The translations under genes and the position numbers were made by a program. A stretch of DNA of 61,993 nucleotides, taken from positions 1-61,993 of the forward strand of contig CAAGJQ010000054.1 in assembly GCA_900770295.1 (NCBI GenBank). Direction: 5' to 3'. The stretch comes from an uncultured Oscillibacter sp. (GTDB taxonomy: Bacteria; Bacillota; Clostridia; Oscillospirales; Oscillospiraceae). The notes beneath the pieces are model-generated. The model did not search any database, was not told the DNA's origin, and saw only the letters and a list, made by a program, of their open reading frames with translations. Within the stretch, counting starts at the first letter, position 1. The number at the start of each line of letters is the position of its first letter. This document shows, in pieces, positions 16,885 to 25,500 of the stretch.

Positions 16885-18070
16885 TACGACAAAAGACATC
16901 TGGAACGACAACGACGGCGAGGAGTCCCCGAAGAAGTCCCGGAAGCTCCGGGGCATCGGCGTGTTTCTGCTGACGCTGGTGGTCGTGCTGGGCGTGGTGC
17001 TGTTTGCCGCGTACCGGGACGGCACCGGCATGGACGTGCTGCGGCGCTACTTCAACTACGGCAGCGCGGAAAAGGCCAGCGGAACCACGTTATATGAGTA
17101 TGACGCCTCCTCCCAAAACCAGTTTGCGGCCCTTGGGGACCGCCTGGTGGTCCTGTCCGACATCTCTCTGCGGGTTTTGAGCAAGGATGGCGGGGAGGTA
17201 TGGTCCGCTTCGGTCAATATGTCCGCACCGCATTTGGTGCAGAACGGAGACCGGGCTGTGGCCTACGATGTGGGCGGCACGGTGTTGTATGTTTTGGATC
17301 AGGACGGCGAGGCGGCGGTTCTGACCACTGATGACGAGGAGCCCTTCATCGCGGCCACGCTGAACGAGAAGGGCTGGCTGGCGGTGACTGCCAGGAAAAA
17401 GAACTGCAAGGGCTGGGTCGGTGTCTATGACAGGGACATGGAACTGGTGTTTGAATTCAAATCCTCCCGCCGGTTTGTGGAGGATGCCTATGTGACGGAT
17501 GACTGCGCGTCTTTGGCGGCGGTGACGCTGGGCCAGGAGAACAGCGTGTTCGTCAGCAATGTGGTCCTCTACGACCTGACAAAGCCGGGAGAGGCGGAAC
17601 CCGTGGCGGATTACGACGTTGCAAACGGCCTGGTGGCCGCCATCGGGGAGCAGGAGGGGAAGCTGGTCACAGTGTCCGACACCTGCCTGACGCTTGCGGA
17701 CAACAAGGGCGAGATCGCCGGCACCTATTCCTATGACGGCGCCTATCTGCGGGAATACGACATCTCCGGCGACGGGTTTACAGCGCTGCTGCTGAACCGG
17801 TATCAGTCCGGCAGCGTGGGCAGGCTGGTGACAGTGGGCGCCGACGGCGAGGAGCTTGGCTCCCTGGATGTACGGGACGAGGTCTTGAGCGTGTTGGCCT
17901 GCGGACGGTATCTGGCGGTTTTGTATTACGGCAGTCTGGTGGTCTATAATGAGAACCTGGAAGTATATGCTTCTCTGAAGGGAACGGAAAACACCAGAGG
18001 GGCGCTGATGCGCCAGGACGGCTCTGTTCTGCTGCTGTCCTCGGAATCCGCAGAGCTGTTTTTGCCTTAA
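16877..18070 (+). CDS. Membrane-anchored beta-propeller-like protein (DUF5711-like)
   Basis: A 397-residue protein with a charged cytosolic N-terminus (residues 1-28), one membrane segment (GIGVFLLTLVVVLGVVLFAA, ~29-48) and a large outer domain. The outer part repeats short strands with the pattern of an alternating hydrophobic core and Gly-Asp turns (LYVLDQDGEA, LRVLSKDGGE, LVTVGADGEE), as in PQQ/WD-type beta propellers; this matches the DUF5711 family. No enzyme residues are evident, and such domains usually scaffold or sense. It starts eight bases inside the truA end and is followed by the CvpA-like gene, so the operon mixes RNA modification and envelope genes. Function unknown. Confidence 0.75.
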   Translation: MADTTKDIWNDNDGEESPKKSRKLRGIGVFLLTLVVVLGVVLFAAYRDGTGMDVLRRYFNYGSAEKASGTTLYEYDASSQNQFAALGDRLVVLSDISLRVLSKDGGEVWSASVNMSAPHLVQNGDRAVAYDVGGTVLYVLDQDGEAAVLTTDDEEPFIAATLNEKGWLAVTARKKNCKGWVGVYDRDMELVFEFKSSRRFVEDAYVTDDCASLAAVTLGQENSVFVSNVVLYDLTKPGEAEPVADYDVANGLVAAIGEQEGKLVTVSDTCLTLADNKGEIAGTYSYDGAYLREYDISGDGFTALLLNRYQSGSVGRLVTVGADGEELGSLDVRDEVLSVLACGRYLAVLYYGSLVVYNENLEVYASLKGTENTRGALMRQDGSVLLLSSESAELFLP

Positions 18071-18127
18071 CCGGCAGAAATTGCAGGGGAATTCACAAAA
18101 CGTTTACAGGAGGAACGGTAGGCAACC

Positions 18128-18826
18128 ATGACAACACCTGTTATAATAGACATCGTTGTAGCCGCTGTGCTGCTGGGCTTTACGGCTTACGGCGCCAGGC
18201 GGGGGCTGCTGCAAACCATGGCCGGACTGGTCATTGTCATCATCGCTCTGGTGGGCGCCGGCATCATCGCCGCCACCTTCTCCGGACCGGCGGCAAAGCT
18301 GGTGGCCCCGGCCATCGAAAAGCACATTGAGAGCCAGGTGGACGCGGCCCTGGAGGAACAGGCCAAGGAGCACCCAATGCCGGAGGCGGATGTGGAAGCC
18401 GATTGGCTGGAGGACCTGCTGGAACGGCTGGGCCTGGACCGGGACGTCCGGGAATCCCTGGCGGAGCAGGCCGGAGAGACGGTCCGGGACACGGGCGTGT
18501 CCATCGCCGCGGCGGTGGTGGAGAGCATTGCCAGCTCCTTCATCTACGGAATCCTGTACATTCTCTCCTTTGTGCTTCTGCTTCTGCTGCTGCATGTGCT
18601 GGTGGGAGCGATGGGACTGGTTTTGAAGCTGCCGGGTCTGCGGGGGCTCAATGCCCTGGGCGGCGGCCTGCTGGGCCTGATCGAGGGCGCGCTGCTGCTG
18701 TTTCTGGCGGTCTGGGTCCTGCGAAGGCTGGGCGTCTCCTTTGAGACGGAGGCGTTGGCCGAAGCCCATATTCTGCGAATTTTCACAACGAACACACCGC
18801 TGAGTGTGCTGTCGTTTCTGCAATAA
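18128..18826 (+). CDS. CvpA-family membrane protein
   Basis: A 232-residue protein with four predicted membrane segments: residues ~6-22 and ~28-48 at the start, ~140-165 and ~180-205 near the end. The first pair, with AYGARRGLLQTMAGLVIVI between, is the CvpA/colicin V production fold. The middle portion (residues ~55-125) is a charged, amphipathic helical insert typical of Firmicutes versions. CvpA proteins are linked to envelope stress and colicin export in proteobacteria, but their biochemical role is unsettled. AGGAGGAAC sits before the start, 57 bases after the previous stop. Confidence 0.8.
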   Translation: MTTPVIIDIVVAAVLLGFTAYGARRGLLQTMAGLVIVIIALVGAGIIAATFSGPAAKLVAPAIEKHIESQVDAALEEQAKEHPMPEADVEADWLEDLLERLGLDRDVRESLAEQAGETVRDTGVSIAAAVVESIASSFIYGILYILSFVLLLLLLHVLVGAMGLVLKLPGLRGLNALGGGLLGLIEGALLLFLAVWVLRRLGVSFETEALAEAHILRIFTTNTPLSVLSFLQ

Positions 18827-18841
18827 CTCTGGAGGTATACG

Positions 18842-21163
18842 ATGCAGCCTACACTTTGTTCAAGATGCAAAAAGAATGTCGCCGTGGTGTTCATTTCCAA
18901 GCTGGACGGCGACAGGACCATCAACGAGGGCCTGTGCCTGAAATGCGCCAAGGACCTGGGCCTGCCCCAGGTGGATGACATGATGAAGCGGATGGGGATC
19001 TCCGACGAGGACCTGGAGACGCTGAACAACGAGATGATGCAGGCCATGAATGGCGTGGAGAATATCGAGGACCTGCCCGGCGGCGACGAGGACGACGGGG
19101 AGGAGGAAGAGGGCAAGACTGCCACCTTCCCGTTCCTGAACCGCCTGTTCTCCGGCAGCGACGCCCAGAAGGGCGGCGAGAGCGAGGATGGCTCCGCCTC
19201 CCGGGACCGCCGGGAAAAGGACCGCAAGGACCCCAAGAACGGCAAGAGGAAGTATCTGGAAAACTACTGCATCTCCCTGACCCAGAAGGCCAAGGACGGC
19301 AAGCTGGACCCGGTCATCGGCCGGACTCAGGAGATCGAGCGGGTGGTGCAGATTCTGAACCGCCGGCAGAAGAACAACCCCTGCCTGATCGGCGAGCCCG
19401 GCGTGGGCAAGACGGCCATCGCCGAGGGCCTGGCCCAGCGCATCGCCGACGGCGACGTGCCCTTCAAGCTGCGGGATAAGGAGGTCTATCTCCTGGACCT
19501 GACGGCTCTGGTGGCGGGCACCCAGTTCCGGGGCCAGTTTGAGAGCCGGATGAAGGGCCTGATCGACGAGGTCAAGCGCCTGGGCAACATCATTCTGATG
19601 ATCGACGAGGTCCACAACATCGTGGGCGCCGGCGACGCCGAGGGCAGCATGAACGCCGCCAACATCCTCAAGCCCGCCCTCAGCCGGGGCGAGATCCAGG
19701 TCATCGGCGCCACCACCTTCAACGAGTACCGCAAGTCCATTGAAAAGGACACCGCTCTGGAGCGCCGCTTCCAGCCGGTGACGGTGAACGAGCCCTCCAT
19801 CGAGGACTCCATCCAGATTCTGAAGGGCCTGGCCCCCAATTACGAGAAGTTCCACGGCGTGAAGATCTCCGACGGCATCCTGCGTCAGGCAGTGCTGCTG
19901 AGCGAGCGCTATATCACCGACCGGTTCCTGCCGGATAAGGCCATCGACCTCATCGACGAGGCCTGCTCCGACCTGAATCTGAAAGACCCGGACATCTCCC
20001 GCCGCATGCAGATTCAGCGGGAGTTGGATGACTACGAGAAAGAGCGGACCATGCTGGAGGAAAAGCAGCAGGAGGGCGGCGAGCCGGACTACGAGCGGAT
20101 GGCCTTCCTGAAGAGCAGGGAGCTCCAGCTGAACACGGAACTGACCGCTCTGTGCGAAAAGGGCGACCCCCAGCTGTCCATGGAGAACCTGGCCCACGTC
20201 ATCGAGCTGTGGACCAAAATCCCGGCCTCCCGTATCCGGGAGCAGGAGTTCCAGCGGCTGAGCCAGCTGGAAAACCGCCTGAAAGAGCATATCATCGGCC
20301 AGAACGAGGCCGTGGAGGCCGTCTCCGCCGCCGTCCGCCGGAACCGGGTGGGCATCTCTCCCAAGCACAAGCCCGTCAGCTTCATCTTCGTCGGCCCCAC
20401 CGGCGTGGGCAAGACGGAGTTGGTGAAGCAGCTGGCCAACGACCTGTTCAATACGCCGGACGCGCTGATCCGGCTGGATATGTCCGAGTTTATGGAGAAG
20501 CACTCCGTCTCCCGGATTGTGGGCTCTCCGCCGGGCTATGTGGGCTATGACGAGGCGGGCCAGCTGACGGAGAAGATCCGCCGGAAGCCCTATGCCGTCA
20601 TTCTGTTCGACGAGATCGAAAAAGCCCACCCCGATGTGCTGAACGTGCTGCTGCAAATCCTGGACGACGGTGAGATCACCGACGCCCACGGCCGGAAGGT
20701 CAACTTTGAGAACACCATCATCGTCATGACCTCCAATGCCGGCAGCGCCACCAAGGAGGGCACCGTGGGCTTTGGCCGCACCCAGCGGGAGCAGGATTCC
20801 GACCGGGCCATGAAGGCCCTCCAGCAGTTCCTGCGGCCGGAGTTCATCAACCGCGTGGACGCAGTTATCACCTTCAACCGCCTGTCCGAGGAGAACTTCC
20901 AGAGCATTGCCCGCATCATGCTGGGTGAGCTCCAGACCTCCTTGAAGGAGAAGGGCATCACCTTTACCTATGACGACGCCCTGGTGGCCTTCCTGACCCA
21001 TCAGTCCTATTCCCGGACCTACGGCGCCCGGAACCTGCGGCGGACCATCCAGAAGGAGCTGGAGGATCCCATGGCCACGAAGATCATCGACAGCTACGAG
21101 CACCCGGTCACCCAGATCAGGGCCACGGTGGAGAACGAAGAGATCAAGCTGTATACGCTGTAA
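18842..21163 (+). CDS. clpE: ClpE/ClpC-type AAA+ unfoldase with N-terminal zinc finger
   Basis: Hsp100 unfoldase of 773 residues that should feed proteins to ClpP. The N-terminus has a four-cysteine zinc finger (C6, C9, C32, C35) instead of the usual Clp N-domain, which is the hallmark of ClpE. A long acidic and basic linker (residues ~75-140) follows. AAA-1 has Walker A GEPGVGKT (~184) and Walker B ILMIDEVHNI. A helical middle insertion spans ~390-440. AAA-2 has Walker A GPTGVGKT (~519) and Walker B VILFDEIEKAHPD. The loop at ~641 carries VGF, in the position of the ClpP-docking tripeptide. ClpE in Bacillus is about 700 residues, so this one is longer through its linker. No CtsR, McsA/B or clpP gene is adjacent. 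Confidence 0.9.
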   Translation: MQPTLCSRCKKNVAVVFISKLDGDRTINEGLCLKCAKDLGLPQVDDMMKRMGISDEDLETLNNEMMQAMNGVENIEDLPGGDEDDGEEEEGKTATFPFLNRLFSGSDAQKGGESEDGSASRDRREKDRKDPKNGKRKYLENYCISLTQKAKDGKLDPVIGRTQEIERVVQILNRRQKNNPCLIGEPGVGKTAIAEGLAQRIADGDVPFKLRDKEVYLLDLTALVAGTQFRGQFESRMKGLIDEVKRLGNIILMIDEVHNIVGAGDAEGSMNAANILKPALSRGEIQVIGATTFNEYRKSIEKDTALERRFQPVTVNEPSIEDSIQILKGLAPNYEKFHGVKISDGILRQAVLLSERYITDRFLPDKAIDLIDEACSDLNLKDPDISRRMQIQRELDDYEKERTMLEEKQQEGGEPDYERMAFLKSRELQLNTELTALCEKGDPQLSMENLAHVIELWTKIPASRIREQEFQRLSQLENRLKEHIIGQNEAVEAVSAAVRRNRVGISPKHKPVSFIFVGPTGVGKTELVKQLANDLFNTPDALIRLDMSEFMEKHSVSRIVGSPPGYVGYDEAGQLTEKIRRKPYAVILFDEIEKAHPDVLNVLLQILDDGEITDAHGRKVNFENTIIVMTSNAGSATKEGTVGFGRTQREQDSDRAMKALQQFLRPEFINRVDAVITFNRLSEENFQSIARIMLGELQTSLKEKGITFTYDDALVAFLTHQSYSRTYGARNLRRTIQKELEDPMATKIIDSYEHPVTQIRATVENEEIKLYTL

Positions 21164-21187
21164 ATGTGAGACGAGAGGGAGATTTGA

Positions 21188-21397
21188 ATGCTGTTTCGAA
21201 AGGATATTGACCCGCGCTGTGCCTACTGCCAGCGGGGACAGCAGATCAACGAGCGGGAAGTGGCCTGCGTCAAGCGGGGTATCGTGCCGGTGGAGCACCA
21301 CTGCCGGGCGTTTAAATACGACCCTCTGAAGCGGGTGCCGCCCCGTCCGGCGGCGCTGGACACCGACAGGCTGAAAGAGGCGGATTTTTCGCTGTGA
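21188..21397 (+). CDS. Small conserved-looking Cys-containing protein
   Basis: A 69-residue protein, MLFRKDIDPRCAYCQRG at the start, with a Cys-X2-Cys pair at residues 11 and 14 and further cysteines at ~29 and ~40. The spacing could bind one metal ion. The C-terminal part is basic and proline-rich (KRVPPRPAA). It begins 24 bases after the clpE stop with GAGAGGGAG upstream, so it is probably the last gene of the operon. I do not recognise a named family. A metal-binding or adaptor role for the unfoldase is possible but only suggested by the position. Confidence 0.65.
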   Translation: MLFRKDIDPRCAYCQRGQQINEREVACVKRGIVPVEHHCRAFKYDPLKRVPPRPAALDTDRLKEADFSL

Positions 21398-21455
21398 CGC
21401 TGTGCCGTATTTGCACCGGCCGGCGATTCGAATTTCAAAAAACGACTTTCAACAT

Positions 21456-21488
21456 CAGCAGGCGCCCGGAATTCCCAGGCGCCTGCTG
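21456..21488. other. Perfect GC-rich hairpin just before the EFR1-like gene
   Basis: 11-bp stem (21456-21466 with 21478-21488) and 11-base loop, ending 7 bases before the GGGAGG ribosome site. No T-run follows on the plus strand, so it is not a standard terminator. It may partly insulate or modulate the downstream gene. Confidence 0.5.
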
Positions 21489-21507
21489 CCGCAAGGGAGG
21501 AAGAACC

Positions 21508-22329
21508 ATGGAGATCCAAAAAATCTGGACACTCTGTTACAGCGCAACCGGCACCACGGACAAGGCGGTGAACACCATCGGGGCGGAACTGGCGGCAAAG
21601 CTGGAGCTGCCGCTGGAGCAGCTGTGCTTCACCAAACCGGCGGAACGTGAAAAGGAGTATACCTTTACGGAAAATGACCTGGTGGTCGTGGGAACGCCCA
21701 CCTACGCGGGAAAGATGCCCAATAAGCTCCTGCCGGATTTTCAGAGCCGCCTTCACGGAAACGGCGCCCTGGCGGTGGCGGTGGTGATGTTCGGGAACCG
21801 GAGCTATGACAACTCCCTGGCGGAGCTGTGTGCGGTCTTGGAGGCGGATGGCTTCCATACGATGGCGGCGGGAGCCTTTGTGGGGCAGCACGCTTTCACC
21901 GATGAGCTGGCCTATGGCCGTCCCGGCTGGAGCGACCAGGCGGAGATGAAAAGATTTGCGGGGGGAATCGCTGACAAGGTAAAAACCTTAACGGATATTC
22001 CGGAGCCGGTCAGAGTTCCCGGCGACCCGGCGGCGCCCTATTACGTGCCCATGGGCACCGACGGCCAGCCCGCCAGGTTTCTGAAGGCCAAGCCTAAAAC
22101 GAATCTCTCCAAATGCACGAACTGCGGCGCCTGCGCCCGGCTGTGCCCCATGGGCGCCATTGACCCGAAGAATGTATCCAGCGTCCCCGGAACCTGCATC
22201 AAGTGTCAGCGGTGCGTCCGCAAGTGCACCAAGGGGGCCAAATACTTTGATGATCCGGCCTTTTTGTCCCATGTGGCCATGTTGGAGCAGAATTTTACGG
22301 AGCCGAAAGAGAACGAGTGGTTTCTGTAA
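21508..22329 (+). CDS. EFR1-type flavodoxin-ferredoxin fusion protein
   Basis: A 273-residue electron-transfer protein. Residues 1-~165 are a flavodoxin-like domain with an FMN phosphate loop (YSATGTTDKAV) and a second loop (VGTPTYAGKMP). The C-terminal ~75 residues hold two [4Fe-4S] ferredoxin motifs: CTNCGACARLCPMGAI and CIKCQRCVRKC. It should carry electrons between FMN and two clusters in the cytosol; the partners are unknown. The open frame extends 38 codons upstream, but GGGAGGAAG lies seven bases before ATG 21508 and the extension has no homology-like pattern and includes the hairpin, so I start at 21508. It is followed by a strong terminator. Confidence 0.9.
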   Translation: MEIQKIWTLCYSATGTTDKAVNTIGAELAAKLELPLEQLCFTKPAEREKEYTFTENDLVVVGTPTYAGKMPNKLLPDFQSRLHGNGALAVAVVMFGNRSYDNSLAELCAVLEADGFHTMAAGAFVGQHAFTDELAYGRPGWSDQAEMKRFAGGIADKVKTLTDIPEPVRVPGDPAAPYYVPMGTDGQPARFLKAKPKTNLSKCTNCGACARLCPMGAIDPKNVSSVPGTCIKCQRCVRKCTKGAKYFDDPAFLSHVAMLEQNFTEPKENEWFL

Positions 22330-22385
22330 AGCGGGAAAGACGGCTGGGCCATGTTCTGCTGGCGGCACGGACTCCTTCGCATTTG

Positions 22386-22418
22386 AAAACGGCGTGACTT
22401 CGGTCACGCCGTTTTTTT
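22386..22418 (+). terminator. Rho-independent terminator after the flavodoxin-ferredoxin gene
   Basis: 13-bp stem (22386-22398 with 22403-22415), TTCG tetraloop, seven T residues at 22412-22418. Confidence 0.95.
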
Positions 22419-22494
22419 GAAGAGCGGGACCCTTACAGGGACAGCTGCCGTCAAAACAGCGGCCGAATTTGTCCGCAAAAAGCAGCGCCGATAC

Positions 22495-22524
22495 TTGAAA
22501 ACGATAATGGGATTCCAGTATACT
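22495..22524 (+). promoter_or_regulatory. Promoter of the large leucine-rich-repeat protein gene
   Basis: TTGAAA at 22495-22500, 18-base spacer, TATACT at 22519-22524, 62 bases before the GTG start codon. Confidence 0.6.
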
Positions 22525-22586
22525 ATACATAATATTCCAGCAAAACAATGGAATATCCTGCTTGACCGATTTGAGGAGGGACCTGT

Positions 22587-25500
22587 GTGAAAAAAAGAAT
22601 CCTATCAATCCTGCTGACGCTGTGCGTCGTGCTCACTCTGATGCCTGCGGCGTCCGCAGAGGAGGCTGCGGACACCACAGACAGCGCCGCTGTGTACAGC
22701 ATCCAGAACATAGCGCTCACACCGGCGGCGGATACCGCCGCCATCCAATTGACGGCGACCGGCGACTGCGGGCTGTGCGTCGCCCTGTACGACGGCGGCG
22801 GGCAGATGCTGGACGTGAAGCAGTACGCCGTCACGGGCGGCACGGCGCGGCAGAATCTCTCCATTGCGCTTCCCGCGGACAGGCCGGAGGATTTCTCCAT
22901 CAAGGCGTTCCTGCTGGACAGCGCGTCCCATGTACCGCTGTGCGAGGCGTTCAGCTCTGACAGCAGCACCATCGACGAGGAGACCTATGCCGTCACCGGC
23001 CTGCGGGTGGACGACGTAAAGACCTCGGTCATCGCCACCGTCTCCACGGGGGGAGCCTGTGTCATCCAACTGACGGTGGAGTCGGCTGACGGCAGGGAAT
23101 CGCTGTTCACGCAGTCCCTTGATGTGGAGCCGTCGCTGGAGATGGCGGAGGTCTCCGTCCCGCTGTCCGGCACCCTGCCGGAGGAATTCCGGCTGACGGC
23201 CCAGCTGGTCAGCGGCTCCGGCGACCCGCTGAGCAATCTCTATACCACAAGGGCGTACACCAGGGCGTATCAGGAGTCCGTCAACAAGACGGCGGAGGAC
23301 TTTCATGCCGCGCAGGTGCTGGACTTCAGCGGCGACGGCTTCGCCGTGCTGGCGGAGAGCGTGGAGAAGGTCAGCGGCGAGGCCGCCGAGGCGGACGGCC
23401 TGTACACATTCCCGGCGTCCGACGCGCCCGCCGTGGGCGACACGCTGCTGCTGACGCTGGAAAACGGAATGCCCGTCCCCGTCAAGGTGGGCTCGGTCAC
23501 CGTCAACGGCGACGGCACTTACACCGTGAAGCCGGACACCAATGTCACCGTCTCCGATTTTTACCGGTATCTGAATGTCAGCGCCTCCGCCTCTGCTGTT
23601 CAGGTCTCCGCCGGCCCGGAAAGTGTGAGCCTGGCGGGAGACGATGATCCCGCCACAATTAACACCGGCACAGAGATCGGCCCTGTCAGTATTACGCTGA
23701 CGGGAGGCTTTGAGCTGGAGGGCTCCGTGTTCTTTGACCTGGATATGGACCCCAGCTACATAGAGATCTACGGACTCATCCATGGAGAGGGCAGTGCGGA
23801 CGTCACCGTCCAGGGGAAGTACGACAGCGGTGACTCCCTGGAGATCCCTCTGTATATTTCGCCGTATATCCCTCTGGGCACCACGGGCCTGTTCTGGCAG
23901 TTTGATGTCACATGGCCGGTGACCTTCAAATTTGAAGGAGGCGGCAGCCTGAACAGCAACTTCACCATCGACTGCGGCTATCGGTTTGATTCGGTCAACA
24001 AGGGGCAGGGGATCTGGAAAAAGACCTCGAATGCCGGCGTGAAGCTGGAGGCCGCCTTCTCAATCTCCACCGGGCCTGAGTTCTCCGCCAATCTGTGCAT
24101 GGCCGGCGTCCCGCTTTCGCTGTCCCTCGGCGCCCGGATTCCCCTGGTTCTGACAGGGACGGGAAAGCTGCTGGAGCAATCCCAGGACAAGGTCCACGCC
24201 TGCAATGTATGCCTGGACATCCTGCTGGCGCTGGAGCCGGAGATCACGGGCTCTCTGGAATTCTCAATCACCTATGATCTGAGCATCACCCCCCTGGAGA
24301 TCACGATCATCAAGTGCACGTTCCCCATCAGGCGGTGGTATATCTCCGTCATAAATCCGGAGGACAGTCTGTTCAAGGGCGTGCGTACAGAGGGAGAGGG
24401 CTTCTGTCCCAATTACAGCTACCGGGTGGACTTCACGGCGCTGGACCGGGAGGGCAGCGAGCTCACCGGTCAGGAGATCGAGGTCCTGAAGGACGGCGAG
24501 ACGGTGGGCACGGCTCTCAGCGGCGGCCATCTCTTCCTCTACAACGGGAGCTATACCGCCCGCATGACAACGGCGCCGGGCCGGAGCTATGAGACGAAGT
24601 TCACCGTATCCGGCAAAGTTGCGGCCGTCACTGTGAAGGAAAAGACCACCATTGTGGAGCTCCATGTAGCGGATGAGGACACGGGAAAGCCCCTCGCCGG
24701 CGTCAGCGTCACATACACGGACAATGTGATCGATCACGCCTACTCCGGCTACGCCACCCATGAGGACGGCAGCTGCACCTTCCAGCTCCTTCCCGGAATG
24801 CACACCTTTGTGGTCAGCATGGAGGGCTATCAAGGGAGCGCCAAGGCAGTCACCGTGGAGAGCGACAAACTCTCCGTGGACATGACGATGAAGCGCGATG
24901 AGCCCTATGCGAAGCTGACCGTCCATGTGGTGAATAAAGACGGCGACCCCATCAGTATGCCGGTCAACGCGACGCGGGACGGTACATTTGCGGCCGGCGG
25001 TTATGGCCCGACGGCGACCTTTACGCTGGACGCGGGCACCTACACCGTCACCGCGATCTCCCTGACAAGCGAATATAAATCCACCTCCGCCGAAGTCACC
25101 CTGGCAGCCGGAGAAGAGACGGAGATCACTCTGACAGTGGAGAAAGTCAAGGACCCCGGTACGGTGACAGGCACGGTGACGGACGGCAGTACCGGAGCTG
25201 TGATCTCCGGCGCGGAGGTGACCGCGACGCAGAACGGCAAAATCGTGGGCAGCACCGTCACGGACGCCGAGGGCAGCTACACGCTGTCTCTGGAGGGCGG
25301 CAATACCTATACCATCACAGCCTCCGCAACCGGGTACGCGGATTCCAACGCCCCGGGAGTCGCCGTCGAAGAGAACGAAGGGGTACAGCAGGACTTCCGG
25401 CTGAATACCGGTTGGGGCTGGTACTTCGAGAACGGCGTGCTGACCATATCCGGCAGCGGCCCGATGGATAATTATGCCTATGTGAATGACCAGCCGTGGA

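Noticed and set aside
18860..21301. 813-codon minus-strand frame opposite clpE
   Set aside because: Antisense shadow of a high-GC gene; no start site or motif of its own.
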